Assembly: GCA_947626905.1 (NCBI GenBank)
Contig: CANQUE010000002.1
Coordinates: forward strand, 59,571 to 123,570
Direction: 5' to 3'
Origin: an uncultured Oscillospiraceae bacterium
GTDB taxonomy: Bacteria > Bacillota > Clostridia > Oscillospirales > Oscillospiraceae
DNA length: 64,000 nt
This document shows, in pieces, positions 19,355-27,884 of the stretch (the stretch's first letter is position 1; each line of letters begins with the position of its first letter). The position numbers and the translations under genes are program-made. The notes under the pieces were generated by a model. The model worked only from the letters and a program-made list of their open reading frames with translations, ran no database searches and had not been told where the DNA came from.

Positions 19355-19675
19355 TCAGGAGGCGTACTTCTCCACCAGCTTGCGGATGTTCTCCTCGGTG
19401 GCGTCGTCCTTCACCAGTTCCTCCACCTTGGCCCCGTCCTTATAGATGGCCATGACCGGCAGGCCCAGCACCTTCTGGGCGATGGCCAGACGGCGGGCCT
19501 TGGTGGTATTCAGCTGGCAGAATTTCAGCTTGCCCTCAAACTCGTCGGCCAGGGCGTGCACAAAGGGCATCAGAGCCTTGCAGGGCTCGCAGCCGTCGCC
19601 AAAGAAATCCACGAAGACATAGCCCTCGGCCTGCAGCACTTCCGCCTCAAAAGTGGTCTTATCCAGTTCCAGCAT
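19355..19675 (-). CDS. trxA: Thioredoxin of the glycine reductase system
   Basis: A 106-residue thioredoxin whose active site is [11 protein letters not shown] (Cys29, Cys32). The CEPC variant, rather than CGPC, is characteristic of thioredoxins encoded with glycine reductase. It passes electrons from TrxB to the selenenyl-sulfide of GrdA. The conserved cis-proline region is [12 protein letters not shown]. It lies 24 bases after trxB and 94 before grdA, with AGGAGG-type spacing upstream of its ATG. Confidence 0.95.
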   Translation of the reverse strand: MLELDKTTFEAEVLQAEGYVFVDFFGDGCEPCKALMPFVHALADEFEGKLKFCQLNTTKARRLAIAQKVLGLPVMAIYKDGAKVEELVKDDATEENIRKLVEKYAS

Positions 19676-19699
19676 GATCGTAATCCTCCTAATTATTTA

Positions 19700-20647
19700 T
19701 TAAGCGTGTTCGTTGATATATTTTTCCGCCTGGGTCGCGGCGATGGCGCCGTCGCCCGCGGCGGTGACTACCTGGCGCAGGCTCTTCACCCGCACGTCGC
19801 CGGCGGCAAAGACGCCGGGGATGTTGGTGTGCATATCCGCGTCCGTGGGGATATAGCCGGCCTTGTCCAGCTCCAGCCCCGTATCCTGGAAGATGGCGGT
19901 ATTGGGCACGCGGCCGATGAAGCCGAACACGCCGAACAGCCCGTCGTCCTCGTCCGCCTCATAGACGGTCTCCTCGCCGGTCTTGACGTTTTTCACCTTC
20001 ATGGTCTGCAGGATCTCGTCGCCGCCCAGTTCCTCCACCACGGTGTCCCACATAAAGTGGAGCTTGTCGTTTTTGAAGGCCCGCTCCTGGATGGACTTGG
20101 CCGCCCGGAGCTCGTCCCTTCTGTGGATGATTGTCACCTTCCGGGCGAACTTGGTCAGGTACATGGCCTCTTCCACGGCCGCGTCGCCGCCGCCCACCAC
20201 GTAGACCTCCAGGTCCTCGAAGAAGTTGGCGTCGCAGGTGGCGCAGTAGCTGACGCCCTTGCCCATATACTCCTGTTCGCCCTTGCATCCGATGGGCCGG
20301 GGATAAGCGCCGGTGGCGATGATAAGGGTCTTGGCCCGGTAAGTGTCCTTGGCGCCCGTCAGCACCTTCACGTCCCCGTGCAGCTCCACGGACTTGATGG
20401 TGTCGGCCGCCCGCTCGCAGCCAAAGTTTTCGCACTGCTTCGTCATCCTGGCCACCAGGCTGGGGCCGCTCTCGCCCTCCAGGACCTGGCCGGGATAGTT
20501 CTCGATGTCGTTGGTGATGGCGATCTGACCGCCGTCCTGTCCCTTCTCGATGATCAGGGTGCTCAGCCGCGCCCGTCCGGCATAGAGGCCCGCCGCCAAT
20601 CCGCCGGGGCCGGCGCCGAGAACGATCACGTCATAGAGTTTGTCCAT
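19700..20647 (-). CDS. trxB: Thioredoxin reductase
   Basis: A 315-residue flavoprotein that reduces TrxA with NAD(P)H. The FAD-binding GAGPGGLAAG is at residues 11-20, the redox pair CATC at 135-138, and a second nucleotide-binding motif VVGGGDAAVEEA follows near 150; the C-terminal FAD motif is GVFAAGDVRV. It is the first gene of the trxB-trxA-grdA-grdC-grdD-selD-selA-selB run and has a clear promoter 150 bases upstream. Confidence 0.95.
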   Translation of the reverse strand: MDKLYDVIVLGAGPGGLAAGLYAGRARLSTLIIEKGQDGGQIAITNDIENYPGQVLEGESGPSLVARMTKQCENFGCERAADTIKSVELHGDVKVLTGAKDTYRAKTLIIATGAYPRPIGCKGEQEYMGKGVSYCATCDANFFEDLEVYVVGGGDAAVEEAMYLTKFARKVTIIHRRDELRAAKSIQERAFKNDKLHFMWDTVVEELGGDEILQTMKVKNVKTGEETVYEADEDDGLFGVFGFIGRVPNTAIFQDTGLELDKAGYIPTDADMHTNIPGVFAAGDVRVKSLRQVVTAAGDGAIAATQAEKYINEHA

Positions 20648-20792
20648 GAAAATCCTCCTATCATATGGTAGTTCAGCTCTTTCGCGCTAGGATCCAGTCA
20701 TACGCTAAGGAAACACGATGGGGAGAGAAATATATTTCGGATTTCTATAAATCCTTCGATAGATTTCCCTAACCCATTTCTACTGAATAGTG
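20648..20792 (-). promoter_or_regulatory. Structured leader of the trxB-grd operon, type unknown
   Basis: From the predicted start near 20786 to the trxB ATG there are about 140 untranslated bases. They include a perfect GGATTT-ATAG-AAATCC hairpin, enclosed by a partial GGGAAAT/ATTTCTCTCCCC pairing, then an open region and the AGGAGGA ribosome binding site. It does not show the conserved core of the glycine riboswitch and no tRNA-like fold was seen. A regulatory RNA is possible but unproven. Confidence 0.4.
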
Positions 20793-20821
20793 ATTATACC
20801 ACAAGATAGCAAAATTGCCAA
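20793..20821 (-). promoter_or_regulatory. Promoter of the trxB-grd-sel operon
   Basis: Minus strand TTGGCA (20816-20821), 17-base spacer, TATAAT (20793-20798): a strong sigma-A promoter and the only good one seen upstream of the selenium island. Confidence 0.85.
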
Positions 20822-20922
20822 GTGCTGAAAGCAAATTATGCGAAAAAATTGTTGGATTTTTCACCGTATCCGCCGCCGCGTCGCCGCGCTCCGGCGGTCT
20901 GTCACTTATAGAGCCTTTCGAT

Positions 20923-20951
20923 TTGCCCTGTTCCGAAAGGGATGTTACAAT
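20923..20951 (+). promoter_or_regulatory. Promoter for yedF
   Basis: TTGCCC (20923-20928), 17 bases, TACAAT (20946-20951), 38 bases upstream of the yedF start. The rest of the 342-base trxB-yedF gap (20822-20922) shows no gene. Confidence 0.7.
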
Positions 20952-20989
20952 AATATTTACAGGAAGTCAAGCGGCAAGGAGGAACAAAT

Positions 20990-21580
20990 ATGACAAAAAC
21001 CATCGACTGCAAGGGCATGGCCTGTCCCCTGCCCGTTGTAAACGCGAAAAAGGCCCTGGACGCCTTCACCGAGGCCGGGGAGCTGACCGTACTGGTGGAC
21101 AATCCCACAGCGGTACAGAACCTGACGAAGCTGGCCTCGTCCCGGCAGCTGGAGGCCGCCAATGCCCAGACCGGCCCGGAGGAATATGCCGTGACCATCC
21201 ATGTGACGGCGGCGCCCGCCGGCGCTCAGGAAGCGGACCAGGGTCCCGGGGCGGTGGTGGCCATCGGCTCCAACGCCATGGGTTCCGGAGATGATGCGCT
21301 GGGCAAGGCGCTGATGAAGGCGTTTATCTTCGCCCTGACCAACGCCCAGAAGCTGCCGGAGCAGATCATCTTTTACAACTCCGGGGCTTTCCTGCCCTGC
21401 GAGGGCTCGGACAGCCTGGAGGATCTGGAAAACCTGGAAAAGGCCGGGGTGAAGATCACCGCCTGCGGCACCTGTCTGAACCATTACGGCCTGACGGACA
21501 AGCTGCGGGTGGGCACGGTGTCCAACATGTATGACATCGTGGAGACCCTCACCTCCGCCGGGAGCGTCATCCGTCCCTGA
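20990..21580 (+). CDS. yedF: Sulfurtransferase-like selenium metabolism protein YedF
   Basis: A 196-residue two-domain protein. Residues 1-75 form a TusA/SirA-like domain with CKGMACPLPV, Cys12 being the conserved persulfide/selenide-binding Cys. Residues about 88-195 form a DsrE-like domain containing AFIFALTNA, NSGAFLPCEGS and GVKITACGTCLNHYG. YedF proteins occur with selenium genes and are thought to handle or deliver reduced selenium; the exact reaction is unproven. AAGGAGG precedes the ATG. It is divergent from the selenium operon and followed by its own terminator. Confidence 0.92.
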   Translation: MTKTIDCKGMACPLPVVNAKKALDAFTEAGELTVLVDNPTAVQNLTKLASSRQLEAANAQTGPEEYAVTIHVTAAPAGAQEADQGPGAVVAIGSNAMGSGDDALGKALMKAFIFALTNAQKLPEQIIFYNSGAFLPCEGSDSLEDLENLEKAGVKITACGTCLNHYGLTDKLRVGTVSNMYDIVETLTSAGSVIRP

Positions 21581-21591
21581 GCCACACCAAG

Positions 21592-21617
21592 AACGCCGGC
21601 GTCACCGCCGGCGTTTT
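21592..21617 (+). terminator. Terminator after yedF
   Basis: AACGCCGGCG, loop TCAC, CGCCGGCGTT followed by TT. The next gene starts 16 bases later, so some read-through is probably used to express it. Confidence 0.7.
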
Positions 21618-21632
21618 CCATAAGGAGGGCCA

Positions 21633-22814
21633 ATGAAGATCCTGCATATCTCCGCCCAAAAGCCCTTTGGCACCGGCAGCGGCACCGTATTCACGGAGCT
21701 GGTCCGCGCTTTCGCCGCCCAGGGCCATAGCCAGGCGGCCGTGGCGGGCGTCGCCCCGGAGGACCGGGTCAGCCTGCCCGGCGGGGTGCCGTTTTATCCC
21801 GTACGCTTTGAAACGGCCGCTCTGCCCTTCCCCGTGGCGGGCATGTCCGACGAGATGCCCTACCGGAGCACCCGCTACCGGGACATGACGGCGGAGATGG
21901 TCCGCCAGTTTCGCGCCGCCTTTCTGGAGGTGATCCGCCGGGCCGTGGCGGAGCTGGACCCGGATGTGATCCTGTGCCACCACCTCTATCTGCTCACCGC
22001 CGCGGTACGGACCGCCTTTCCGGCCCGGCGCGTTTACGGCCTGTGCCACAACACGGACCTGCGGCAGATGGAAAAACACGCCCTGGAGCGGGAGGCCATT
22101 TGCCGGGGCATCCGGGCCCTGGACCGGGTCTTCGTCCTGAAGCAGAGCCAGATCCCGGATGTGGAACGGACCTATGGCGTGCTCCGGGACCAGATCGTCC
22201 TTATGGGCGTGGGCTACAGCCGGGAGATATTCCATCCCCTGGGCGGCCGGGACAGCGGCCCCGCCCGGATCGTGTACGCGGGGAAGATCGCGGAGAAAAA
22301 GGGCGTGATGAGCCTGCTGCGGGCCCTCCCCCGTATGAGCGCGCCCCCGGCGGACACGGAAGTCCTTCTGGCGGGCAGCGCCGGCGACCAGCGGGAATAC
22401 GCCCTGGCCCGGTCGCTGGCGGCGGCCTCCCCCATCCCCGTCCGGTTTCTCGGCCCCCTGGCCCAGCCGGCCCTGGCGGAGGTGTACAGCCGCAGCCGGG
22501 TCTTTGCCCTGCCCTCCTATTCCGAGGGCGTCCCGCTGACCCTGCTGGAGGCGCTGGCCTGCGGCGCCAGGGCGGTGGTATCCGATCTGCCCGGCCTGCG
22601 GCCGTGGATGGACCGGTTCGTCCCGGGGGCGGACGTGCGGTATGTGCCGCTGCCGGAGATGGACCGGGTGGACGACCCTCTGCCGGAGCAGCTGCCCGCC
22701 TTTGAGGCCCGGCTGGCCCGGGCGCTGGACGAGGCCCTGGCCGCCGGGCCGGTGGTCCCCGCCGACATGGGCCAGGTCACATGGGAAGAGGTGGCAAAGC
22801 GGATCATCCCCTGA
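21633..22814 (+). CDS. Glycosyltransferase family 4-like protein
   Basis: A 393-residue GT-B fold enzyme. The N-terminal Gly-rich acceptor loop is GTGSGTVFTELVRAFAAQGH (residues 14-33); the C-terminal donor domain has IVYAGKIAEKKGV near 210 and the family motif PSYSEGVPLTLLEALACG near 290, where the Glu pair contacts the sugar nucleotide. No signal peptide or membrane helix is evident, so it is cytosolic or peripheral. Neither donor nor acceptor can be inferred. It follows yedF by 52 bases across a moderate terminator, with a good GGAGG site, and no polysaccharide genes are near, which makes the neighbourhood unusual. Confidence 0.85.
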   Translation: MKILHISAQKPFGTGSGTVFTELVRAFAAQGHSQAAVAGVAPEDRVSLPGGVPFYPVRFETAALPFPVAGMSDEMPYRSTRYRDMTAEMVRQFRAAFLEVIRRAVAELDPDVILCHHLYLLTAAVRTAFPARRVYGLCHNTDLRQMEKHALEREAICRGIRALDRVFVLKQSQIPDVERTYGVLRDQIVLMGVGYSREIFHPLGGRDSGPARIVYAGKIAEKKGVMSLLRALPRMSAPPADTEVLLAGSAGDQREYALARSLAAASPIPVRFLGPLAQPALAEVYSRSRVFALPSYSEGVPLTLLEALACGARAVVSDLPGLRPWMDRFVPGADVRYVPLPEMDRVDDPLPEQLPAFEARLARALDEALAAGPVVPADMGQVTWEEVAKRIIP

Positions 22815-22884
22815 CGCCGCCCCAGCCCGAGCCGTGCTTTCGGCCGCGCCGCATATGCCCCGCGGCCCGGCCGTGATAAACAAA

Positions 22885-22930
22885 TAAGGTCCCGAGCCCG
22901 GGCGGTCTGCTCCGGCGCTTCGGGACCTTA
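22885..22930 (-). terminator. Terminator of the NlpC/P60-like gene
   Basis: TAAGGTCCCGA and TCGGGACCTTA pair around a 24-base GC-rich loop; on the minus strand TTTGTTTATC follows. It separates two convergent genes. Confidence 0.7.
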
Positions 22931-22944
22931 TCCTTATTTCGCTC

Positions 22945-24831
22945 TTATTCGGCCTTCTCCGCGAGCAGCTCGCTGTACCGCAGCAGGAGCATCGCCAAAT
23001 GCTCCCGGGCGATGGGCTGGTCGGGATCGAATGCCCCGTCCTCCTCCGTCACCACGCCCGCGTCCTGGGCCCAGGCAAGGCTCTCGCCGTCCTCCTGGTC
23101 GCATATCCCCTGGCTCTGCGCCAGACGCCACAGGCCATCCACCGCCTGGGCGCCGGTGACAGGCGCCTCGTCCGGCTCCGGCAGGATATCCCGCTCCTTC
23201 GCCCACGCGGCCGCGGCCTCGGCGTCGGTCATATCCTCTTCCCCTTCCGGCTCAGGCGAGCCGTCCAGCACCCAGAGGGCATGGATCAGCTCCTCCTGCA
23301 GGACCTTCTCCCCGACACCGAAGGTGTCGTCTATGTCCAGGGCCGGCAGCGCGCCGCTCCGCAGGCAGTACGCCACGCCGTCGTGATACCACTGCAGCTC
23401 GGGGAAATCATAGCTCTTCCCCTCCATCTTCGCATAGCAGGGCATATACGCCATATTGAGCGCGCCCAGCCAGGTCTTGCCGCTGCCCCGCTTCACGTCC
23501 ATGGTGTTGATCATCACGTCCCGGGTCCGCAGGGTCTTTCCGCTCTCGGGACTGATGATGCTGCTGACCGTGCTGACTACGTAATATTTTCCGTCCACCT
23601 TGCCCAGATACATCATCTCATGGCCGCTGAAGCAAAGCGCCGCGCCCATGGGCATCTCGTCCAGGATCAGCTGCTTCTCCTCCAGGGACATATGGGCCAT
23701 GTCGATCTTCTCGACGTTCATTTTCCACTGCCAGTCGCTGTTGCGGCCGATGTTCAGGCCGAAGCAGGAATAGACCGTGCGGACCATGCCGGAGCAGTCC
23801 TCGACGGCCATCATCCCGCCCCAGCCATAGGCATCCCCCAGGTTGTTCAGGGCCACCATGGCCACATTCTCCATGGTCAGGGGCAGATAGCCCACGCTGA
23901 CCTTGGCCGTTTCCGGGATCAGCGCCATCTGCTTGTCATAGCTGCCGTCGGCCAGGCGGACCGGCAGGTAGACCACATAGTTGTGGTACGGCGAGCGGTT
24001 GCATACCAGCTGGCCCGGCTCCAGATCCTTGACCAGCTCCAGGGCCGTGCCGGTGGTCAGCATCCGGCGGGCCGTTTCCGGGTGGGAGAGGGACTCGTCG
24101 GTGTATTCCTTGTTCCCATAGACCACCAGCAGGTCCTCCGAGGGCAGGTCCCATGCCGCCAGCCACTGCTCCTTATCGGCGCACAGAGCCACGTCCTCCG
24201 CCGGGATCCAGCCGGGGCAATCGTCGCTGCGGGCCAGGTAATACTGGCCGTCGGCGGAGGTGGTATAGATGAGCAGCGGCTCGTTCACCCGCACCGCGCT
24301 GAGGGACTGGTAGTCGAAATCCGGGTCGTTGGGGTCGTCCAGGATGGGTCCCGGCGAGGGGAACACCCGCAGCACCGTGCGTTCCACCGCGATGCCATAG
24401 CGCACCGGCATCTGCTTTTCCGCGTTAGGGTCCTCGCAGTTGTCGATCATGGCCTCGAAGTAATCCCAATCCGCCTTTTCCCCGTCCCCGCCGTAGGTCC
24501 AGCCGTAATAATACTGGGCGTCTGCGGTGGCGGAGGCGCGGATGGCCCTGTTGCGCTCTTCACCGTCAAAAGTCTCGGCCGCGGTCCGCAGGTCCATCAC
24601 CATGGTCCCCTCCCGGTCGGCCGTGTCCTGATTGAACGAGCGGATCTCCTCTTCGGTCAGTATGACGTCCCGGGACCCCTCCTGCATGTCCGCCCAGTAG
24701 GCGGCGTCGGACATCTCCGCCGTCACATCGGGCATATACGTCACCCCGGCGGCCAGAGCCGGCCGGAGCGGGCAGACCGCTGCGGCCAGGACCAGCAGCA
24801 GGCAGAGAAGCTGTTTCATTTTGTAGGGCAT
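22945..24831 (-). CDS. Secreted SH3/NlpC-P60-like hydrolase with C-terminal SLH-like region
   Basis: A 628-residue exported protein. A signal peptide (residues 1-28, LLCLLLVLAAAVCPLRPALA) is followed by an N-terminal region, an SH3-like segment (about 150-215, YYLARSDDCPGWIPAEDVAL) and a catalytic module with YGWGGMMAVEDCSGMVR near residue 350; the Cys in DCSGM matches the NlpC/P60 nucleophile, and GHEMMYLG could supply the His. The last 130 residues contain two SLH-like repeats (AWAKERDIL; WAQDAGVV and FDPDQPIAREHLAMLLLRY). A cell-wall endopeptidase anchored to the envelope is likely. AAGGAGG lies 9 bases before the ATG at 24829-24831. Confidence 0.82.
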   Translation of the reverse strand: MPYKMKQLLCLLLVLAAAVCPLRPALAAGVTYMPDVTAEMSDAAYWADMQEGSRDVILTEEEIRSFNQDTADREGTMVMDLRTAAETFDGEERNRAIRASATADAQYYYGWTYGGDGEKADWDYFEAMIDNCEDPNAEKQMPVRYGIAVERTVLRVFPSPGPILDDPNDPDFDYQSLSAVRVNEPLLIYTTSADGQYYLARSDDCPGWIPAEDVALCADKEQWLAAWDLPSEDLLVVYGNKEYTDESLSHPETARRMLTTGTALELVKDLEPGQLVCNRSPYHNYVVYLPVRLADGSYDKQMALIPETAKVSVGYLPLTMENVAMVALNNLGDAYGWGGMMAVEDCSGMVRTVYSCFGLNIGRNSDWQWKMNVEKIDMAHMSLEEKQLILDEMPMGAALCFSGHEMMYLGKVDGKYYVVSTVSSIISPESGKTLRTRDVMINTMDVKRGSGKTWLGALNMAYMPCYAKMEGKSYDFPELQWYHDGVAYCLRSGALPALDIDDTFGVGEKVLQEELIHALWVLDGSPEPEGEEDMTDAEAAAAWAKERDILPEPDEAPVTGAQAVDGLWRLAQSQGICDQEDGESLAWAQDAGVVTEEDGAFDPDQPIAREHLAMLLLRYSELLAEKAE

Positions 24832-25174
24832 GGCGGCGTGCCTCCTTTTTGTATAGATCGGCCGTGTCCCACGGCTCGACTGTCATTATACTACGGCTTC
24901 GCGGTATTTTGCCAACCATTCATGCAAAAAAGCTTACACTTCGCGTACTTTCACAGTTTTTCCCCTGCATTTTTATTGGAAATCTCTATAAACACAGTAA
25001 CAAAGGTTAAAAATTCCATAAAAACATTGACGGTTTCCCTCCCTTTCATATATACTGTATACAATCATGTGCATCAAAAGCTGTCCATGCCGCCATATCC
25101 TGTGTCACGGCGACGGGAGCTCCATGGAACGGTGGCTGAGCATGGCGATCATTATACAATAAGGAGGACGCAGA
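24832..25174. other. Divergent intergenic region, 343 bases
   Basis: No gene is seen. It is AT-rich in the middle. Minus-strand TATAAT near 24888-24893 with TTGGCA upstream (19-base spacing) may serve the NlpC/P60 gene. The right half holds the promoter, operator-like palindrome and a leader of about 110 bases for the amidohydrolase gene; the leader can form CCATGC/GCATGG and GGAGCTCC pairings. Confidence 0.5.
25027..25063 (+). promoter_or_regulatory. Promoter and GntR-like operator for the M20-MFS operon
   Basis: TTGACG (25027-25032), 18 bases, TATACT (25051-25056). TGTATACA (25056-25063), extended as ATTGTATACA on the minus strand, overlaps the -10 box and start site; it resembles FadR-group GntR operators. 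No regulator gene is adjacent. Confidence 0.6.
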
Positions 25175-26344
25175 ATGAATTACTACGAACGCGCAATGGA
25201 GCTGAAGCAGCAGACGGTGGAGGACCGCCGCCATATCCACGCCCATGCCGAGGTGGGCCTGGACATGCCTGCCACGAAGGCCTATGTCATGGAAAAGCTC
25301 CGTGAATACGGCCTGGACCCGAAGGACTGCGGCCACGGCGTCACCGCCACGCTGGGCCACGGCGGAAAGACTCTCCTGCTCCGGGCGGACATGGACGCGC
25401 TGCCCATGGCCGAGGAGAGCGGCCTGGAGTATGCCTGCACCACCGGCGAAGCGGCCCACACCTGCGGCCATGACATGCACGCGGCCATGCTGCTCACCGC
25501 CGCCCGGATGCTGAAGGAGAACGAGCAGGCCCTGGAGGGCACCATCCGGTTCATGTTCCAGCCCGCCGAGGAGTGCTTCCTGGGCAGCAAGGACATGATC
25601 GCCAACGGCATCCTGGAGGGCGTGGACGCCGCCATCGGCTTCCATGTGGCGCCGGGCAAAATGCCTGTGGGCATCTATATGTACAACAACAATAGCGCCA
25701 TGATGAACTCCGCCGACGGCTTCAAGATCAACATCACCGGCCGGAGCGCCCACGGCGCCTATCCCCACTACTCCATCGACCCCATCAACATCGGCGTGCA
25801 CATTCACCTGGCCCTGCAGGAGCTGATCGCCCGGGAGGCGGACCCCGCCAAGAGCTGCGTGATGACCGTGGGCAAGTTCCTGGGCGGCACCGCCGCCAAT
25901 CAGATCCCCGACACCTGCCTGCTGGAAGGCAGCATCCGCACCAACGACAAGGAGAACGAGGAAAAGCTGGTCCGCCGTCTGGAAGAGATCGCTGTGAAGA
26001 CTGCGGAGATGTTCGGCGGCAAGGCCGAGGTGGAGTGGATCTACAACGTCCCGCCTCTGCTGTGCGACCCCAAGCTGACGGACGAGATGGCCGGCTACAT
26101 CAAGCAGGCCGCCCTGCCCGGCGCCATGCCCTACCCCGGCATTGTGGCCAGCGCGTCCGAGGACTTTGCCGTGATCGCGGACAACGTGCCCGCCACGTTC
26201 TTCTACCTCTCCTCCGGCTTCCCGGATGAGCGGGGACAGTACCCCTCCCACCACTCCAAGGTCCTCTTCAACGAGGATGTGCTGCCCGTGGGCGCCACCT
26301 ACGCCGCCTACTGCGCCACGGAGTGGCTGAAAAACAACAAGTGA
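25175..26344 (+). CDS. M20 family amidohydrolase (aminoacylase/hippurate-hydrolase-like)
   Basis: A 389-residue di-metal hydrolase of the M20D type, which removes acyl groups from amino acids or small conjugates. Metal-site motifs are LLLRADMDALPM (about residue 70), EAAHTCGHDMHAAMLL (about 95), PAEECFLGSKDM (about 130) and ASASEDFAV near 330; the dimerisation domain lies between. Length is standard. AAGGAGG precedes the ATG. It is followed 45 bases later by an MFS transporter gene, suggesting that the pair imports and deacylates, or deacylates and exports, one substrate. Confidence 0.92.
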   Translation: MNYYERAMELKQQTVEDRRHIHAHAEVGLDMPATKAYVMEKLREYGLDPKDCGHGVTATLGHGGKTLLLRADMDALPMAEESGLEYACTTGEAAHTCGHDMHAAMLLTAARMLKENEQALEGTIRFMFQPAEECFLGSKDMIANGILEGVDAAIGFHVAPGKMPVGIYMYNNNSAMMNSADGFKINITGRSAHGAYPHYSIDPINIGVHIHLALQELIAREADPAKSCVMTVGKFLGGTAANQIPDTCLLEGSIRTNDKENEEKLVRRLEEIAVKTAEMFGGKAEVEWIYNVPPLLCDPKLTDEMAGYIKQAALPGAMPYPGIVASASEDFAVIADNVPATFFYLSSGFPDERGQYPSHHSKVLFNEDVLPVGATYAAYCATEWLKNNK

Positions 26345-26389
26345 CCGTCAACCACACATTCTGAAACACAAAGACGAAAGGAGCACACC

Positions 26390-27826
26390 ATGAACGAACA
26401 ACCCCGTCCGGCAGTAGCCATTCCCTTGCCTAAGGGAAAGAAGACCGCCGTTCAGATCGGCTGCATCTGCATGATGCTCTCCGTGGCCATGTACGGCCTG
26501 GTATTCGCCACGCTGACCCAGCCCATCCTCTCCAGCATCCCCGGCATCGAGGTGGGCAAGTACGTGTCCCTGTTCTCCATCTTCGCGGCCCTGGGCGTGT
26601 CGGTGATGACCCCCATCGGCGGCAAGCTGGGCGACCTGGTGGGCCGCCGGAACATCGTGGTCATCCCCGGCATCATCTGCCTGGTGGCCGGCATCGGCAT
26701 CGCCTTCATCCACTCCCTGGTGCCCCTGATGGCCCTGCGGCTGATCCTGGCCCTGGCCCAGGGCGCCTTCACCGCCGCCCCCTACATCATCGTCAGCCTC
26801 ATCAATGAGCGCAAGGACGTGCCCAAGGCCATGGGCCTGCTGGCGGCGGCCATCTCCCTGGGCGGCTTCGGCGGCAGCATCATCGCCGGCTTCCTCACCG
26901 ATATGGGCCTGCTCACCGCCGCCATCCTCATGCCCGCCATTCCCCTGCTGGCCGGCGTGATCCTGATCGGCCTCAACATGCCCAACCAGCGCCGCGCCGG
27001 CAAGATCACCCTGGACGTGCCCGGCATGATCACCCTGGTGGTGGCCCTGTGCGGCATCCTGCTGGCCCTGAACTTCGGCGCGTCCCCCTCTGTGGGCTGG
27101 ACCAACCCCCTGGTGCTGGCCGGCTTCGTGGTCGGTATCGCGGCCCTGTTCGCCCTCATCAAGGTGGAGGGCCGGGCGTCCGACCCGATCATCCCCCTGA
27201 AGCTGTTCAAAAACTCCCACTACACCATCCTTCTGGTGGTAGGCTTCATCTGCTACTTCTACCAGGGCGCCATGAACGTGTACGCCCCCATCGCGGTCAC
27301 CACCGTCATGGGCAAGGCCACGACGGTAGCCGGGTCCCTGCAGATGCCCCGTACCATCATCTGCATGCTCCTGCCCACCTTCGCCGGCGCCTGGGTCGGC
27401 AAAAAGACTGGCAACTCCTGGAAGGCCATGGTCATCGGCACGCTTTTGGTGGCGCTGCCCATGGCGGTGCTGGGCTTCACCTCTCCCAGCACCTCGGTGC
27501 TCATCTTCTTCGTGTGCATCGGTCTGACCGGCGTGGCGGAGGCCTTCCGGTCCGTGTCCATCACCCCGGCGGCCCAGGCCGCCCTGGACCCCCAGGACAT
27601 GGGCATCGGCACCTCCCTGGTGAACTTCGCCAACTCCCTGGCCGGCACCGTCGCCGCCGCCGTGTATGGCGTGGCCTACAACATGAACGACCCCACCACC
27701 CCCGAGCGGATCAACAGCGGCGTGAACGCCGTGTTCCTGGTGGCCGCCGCCGTCAGCCTGATCGGCCTGCTGCTGGTCATCTTCGTGGTGCGGCCCCAGA
27801 TGGCCAAGAAGGCCGCCTCTCAATAA
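26390..27826 (+). CDS. MFS transporter, DHA2-like
   Basis: A 478-residue polytopic protein with about 14 hydrophobic segments. The loop 2-3 signature GGKLGDLVGRRNIVVIPG is present near residue 80, and the C-terminal half contains PRTIICMLLPTFAGAW and AEAFRSVSITPAAQ. Proteins of this size and topology use the proton gradient, mostly for export. It is the second gene of the M20-MFS operon, with GAAAGGAGCACACC upstream of its ATG, and closes with the hairpin at 27841-27870. Confidence 0.88.
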   Translation: MNEQPRPAVAIPLPKGKKTAVQIGCICMMLSVAMYGLVFATLTQPILSSIPGIEVGKYVSLFSIFAALGVSVMTPIGGKLGDLVGRRNIVVIPGIICLVAGIGIAFIHSLVPLMALRLILALAQGAFTAAPYIIVSLINERKDVPKAMGLLAAAISLGGFGGSIIAGFLTDMGLLTAAILMPAIPLLAGVILIGLNMPNQRRAGKITLDVPGMITLVVALCGILLALNFGASPSVGWTNPLVLAGFVVGIAALFALIKVEGRASDPIIPLKLFKNSHYTILLVVGFICYFYQGAMNVYAPIAVTTVMGKATTVAGSLQMPRTIICMLLPTFAGAWVGKKTGNSWKAMVIGTLLVALPMAVLGFTSPSTSVLIFFVCIGLTGVAEAFRSVSITPAAQAALDPQDMGIGTSLVNFANSLAGTVAAAVYGVAYNMNDPTTPERINSGVNAVFLVAAAVSLIGLLLVIFVVRPQMAKKAASQ

Positions 27827-27840
27827 ATCTCCGTACAGAA

Positions 27841-27870
27841 AAATGCCCGCCGAAAGGCGGGCATTTTTTG
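27841..27870. terminator. Bidirectional terminator
   Basis: AAATGCCCGCC, loop GAAA, GGCGGGCATTTTTT: a textbook intrinsic terminator between the convergent MFS and HerA-like ATPase genes. Confidence 0.92.
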
Positions 27871-27884
27871 CGGCAAGTGCGTGT

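Noticed and set aside
20648..20786. Glycine riboswitch before the glycine reductase operon
   Set aside because: GGAGAG occurs on the opposite strand only, and the conserved core and tandem aptamers are missing.
20648..20990. tRNA-Sec (selC) in the trxB-yedF gap
   Set aside because: No 90-base cloverleaf with a UCA anticodon could be drawn; selC must be elsewhere.
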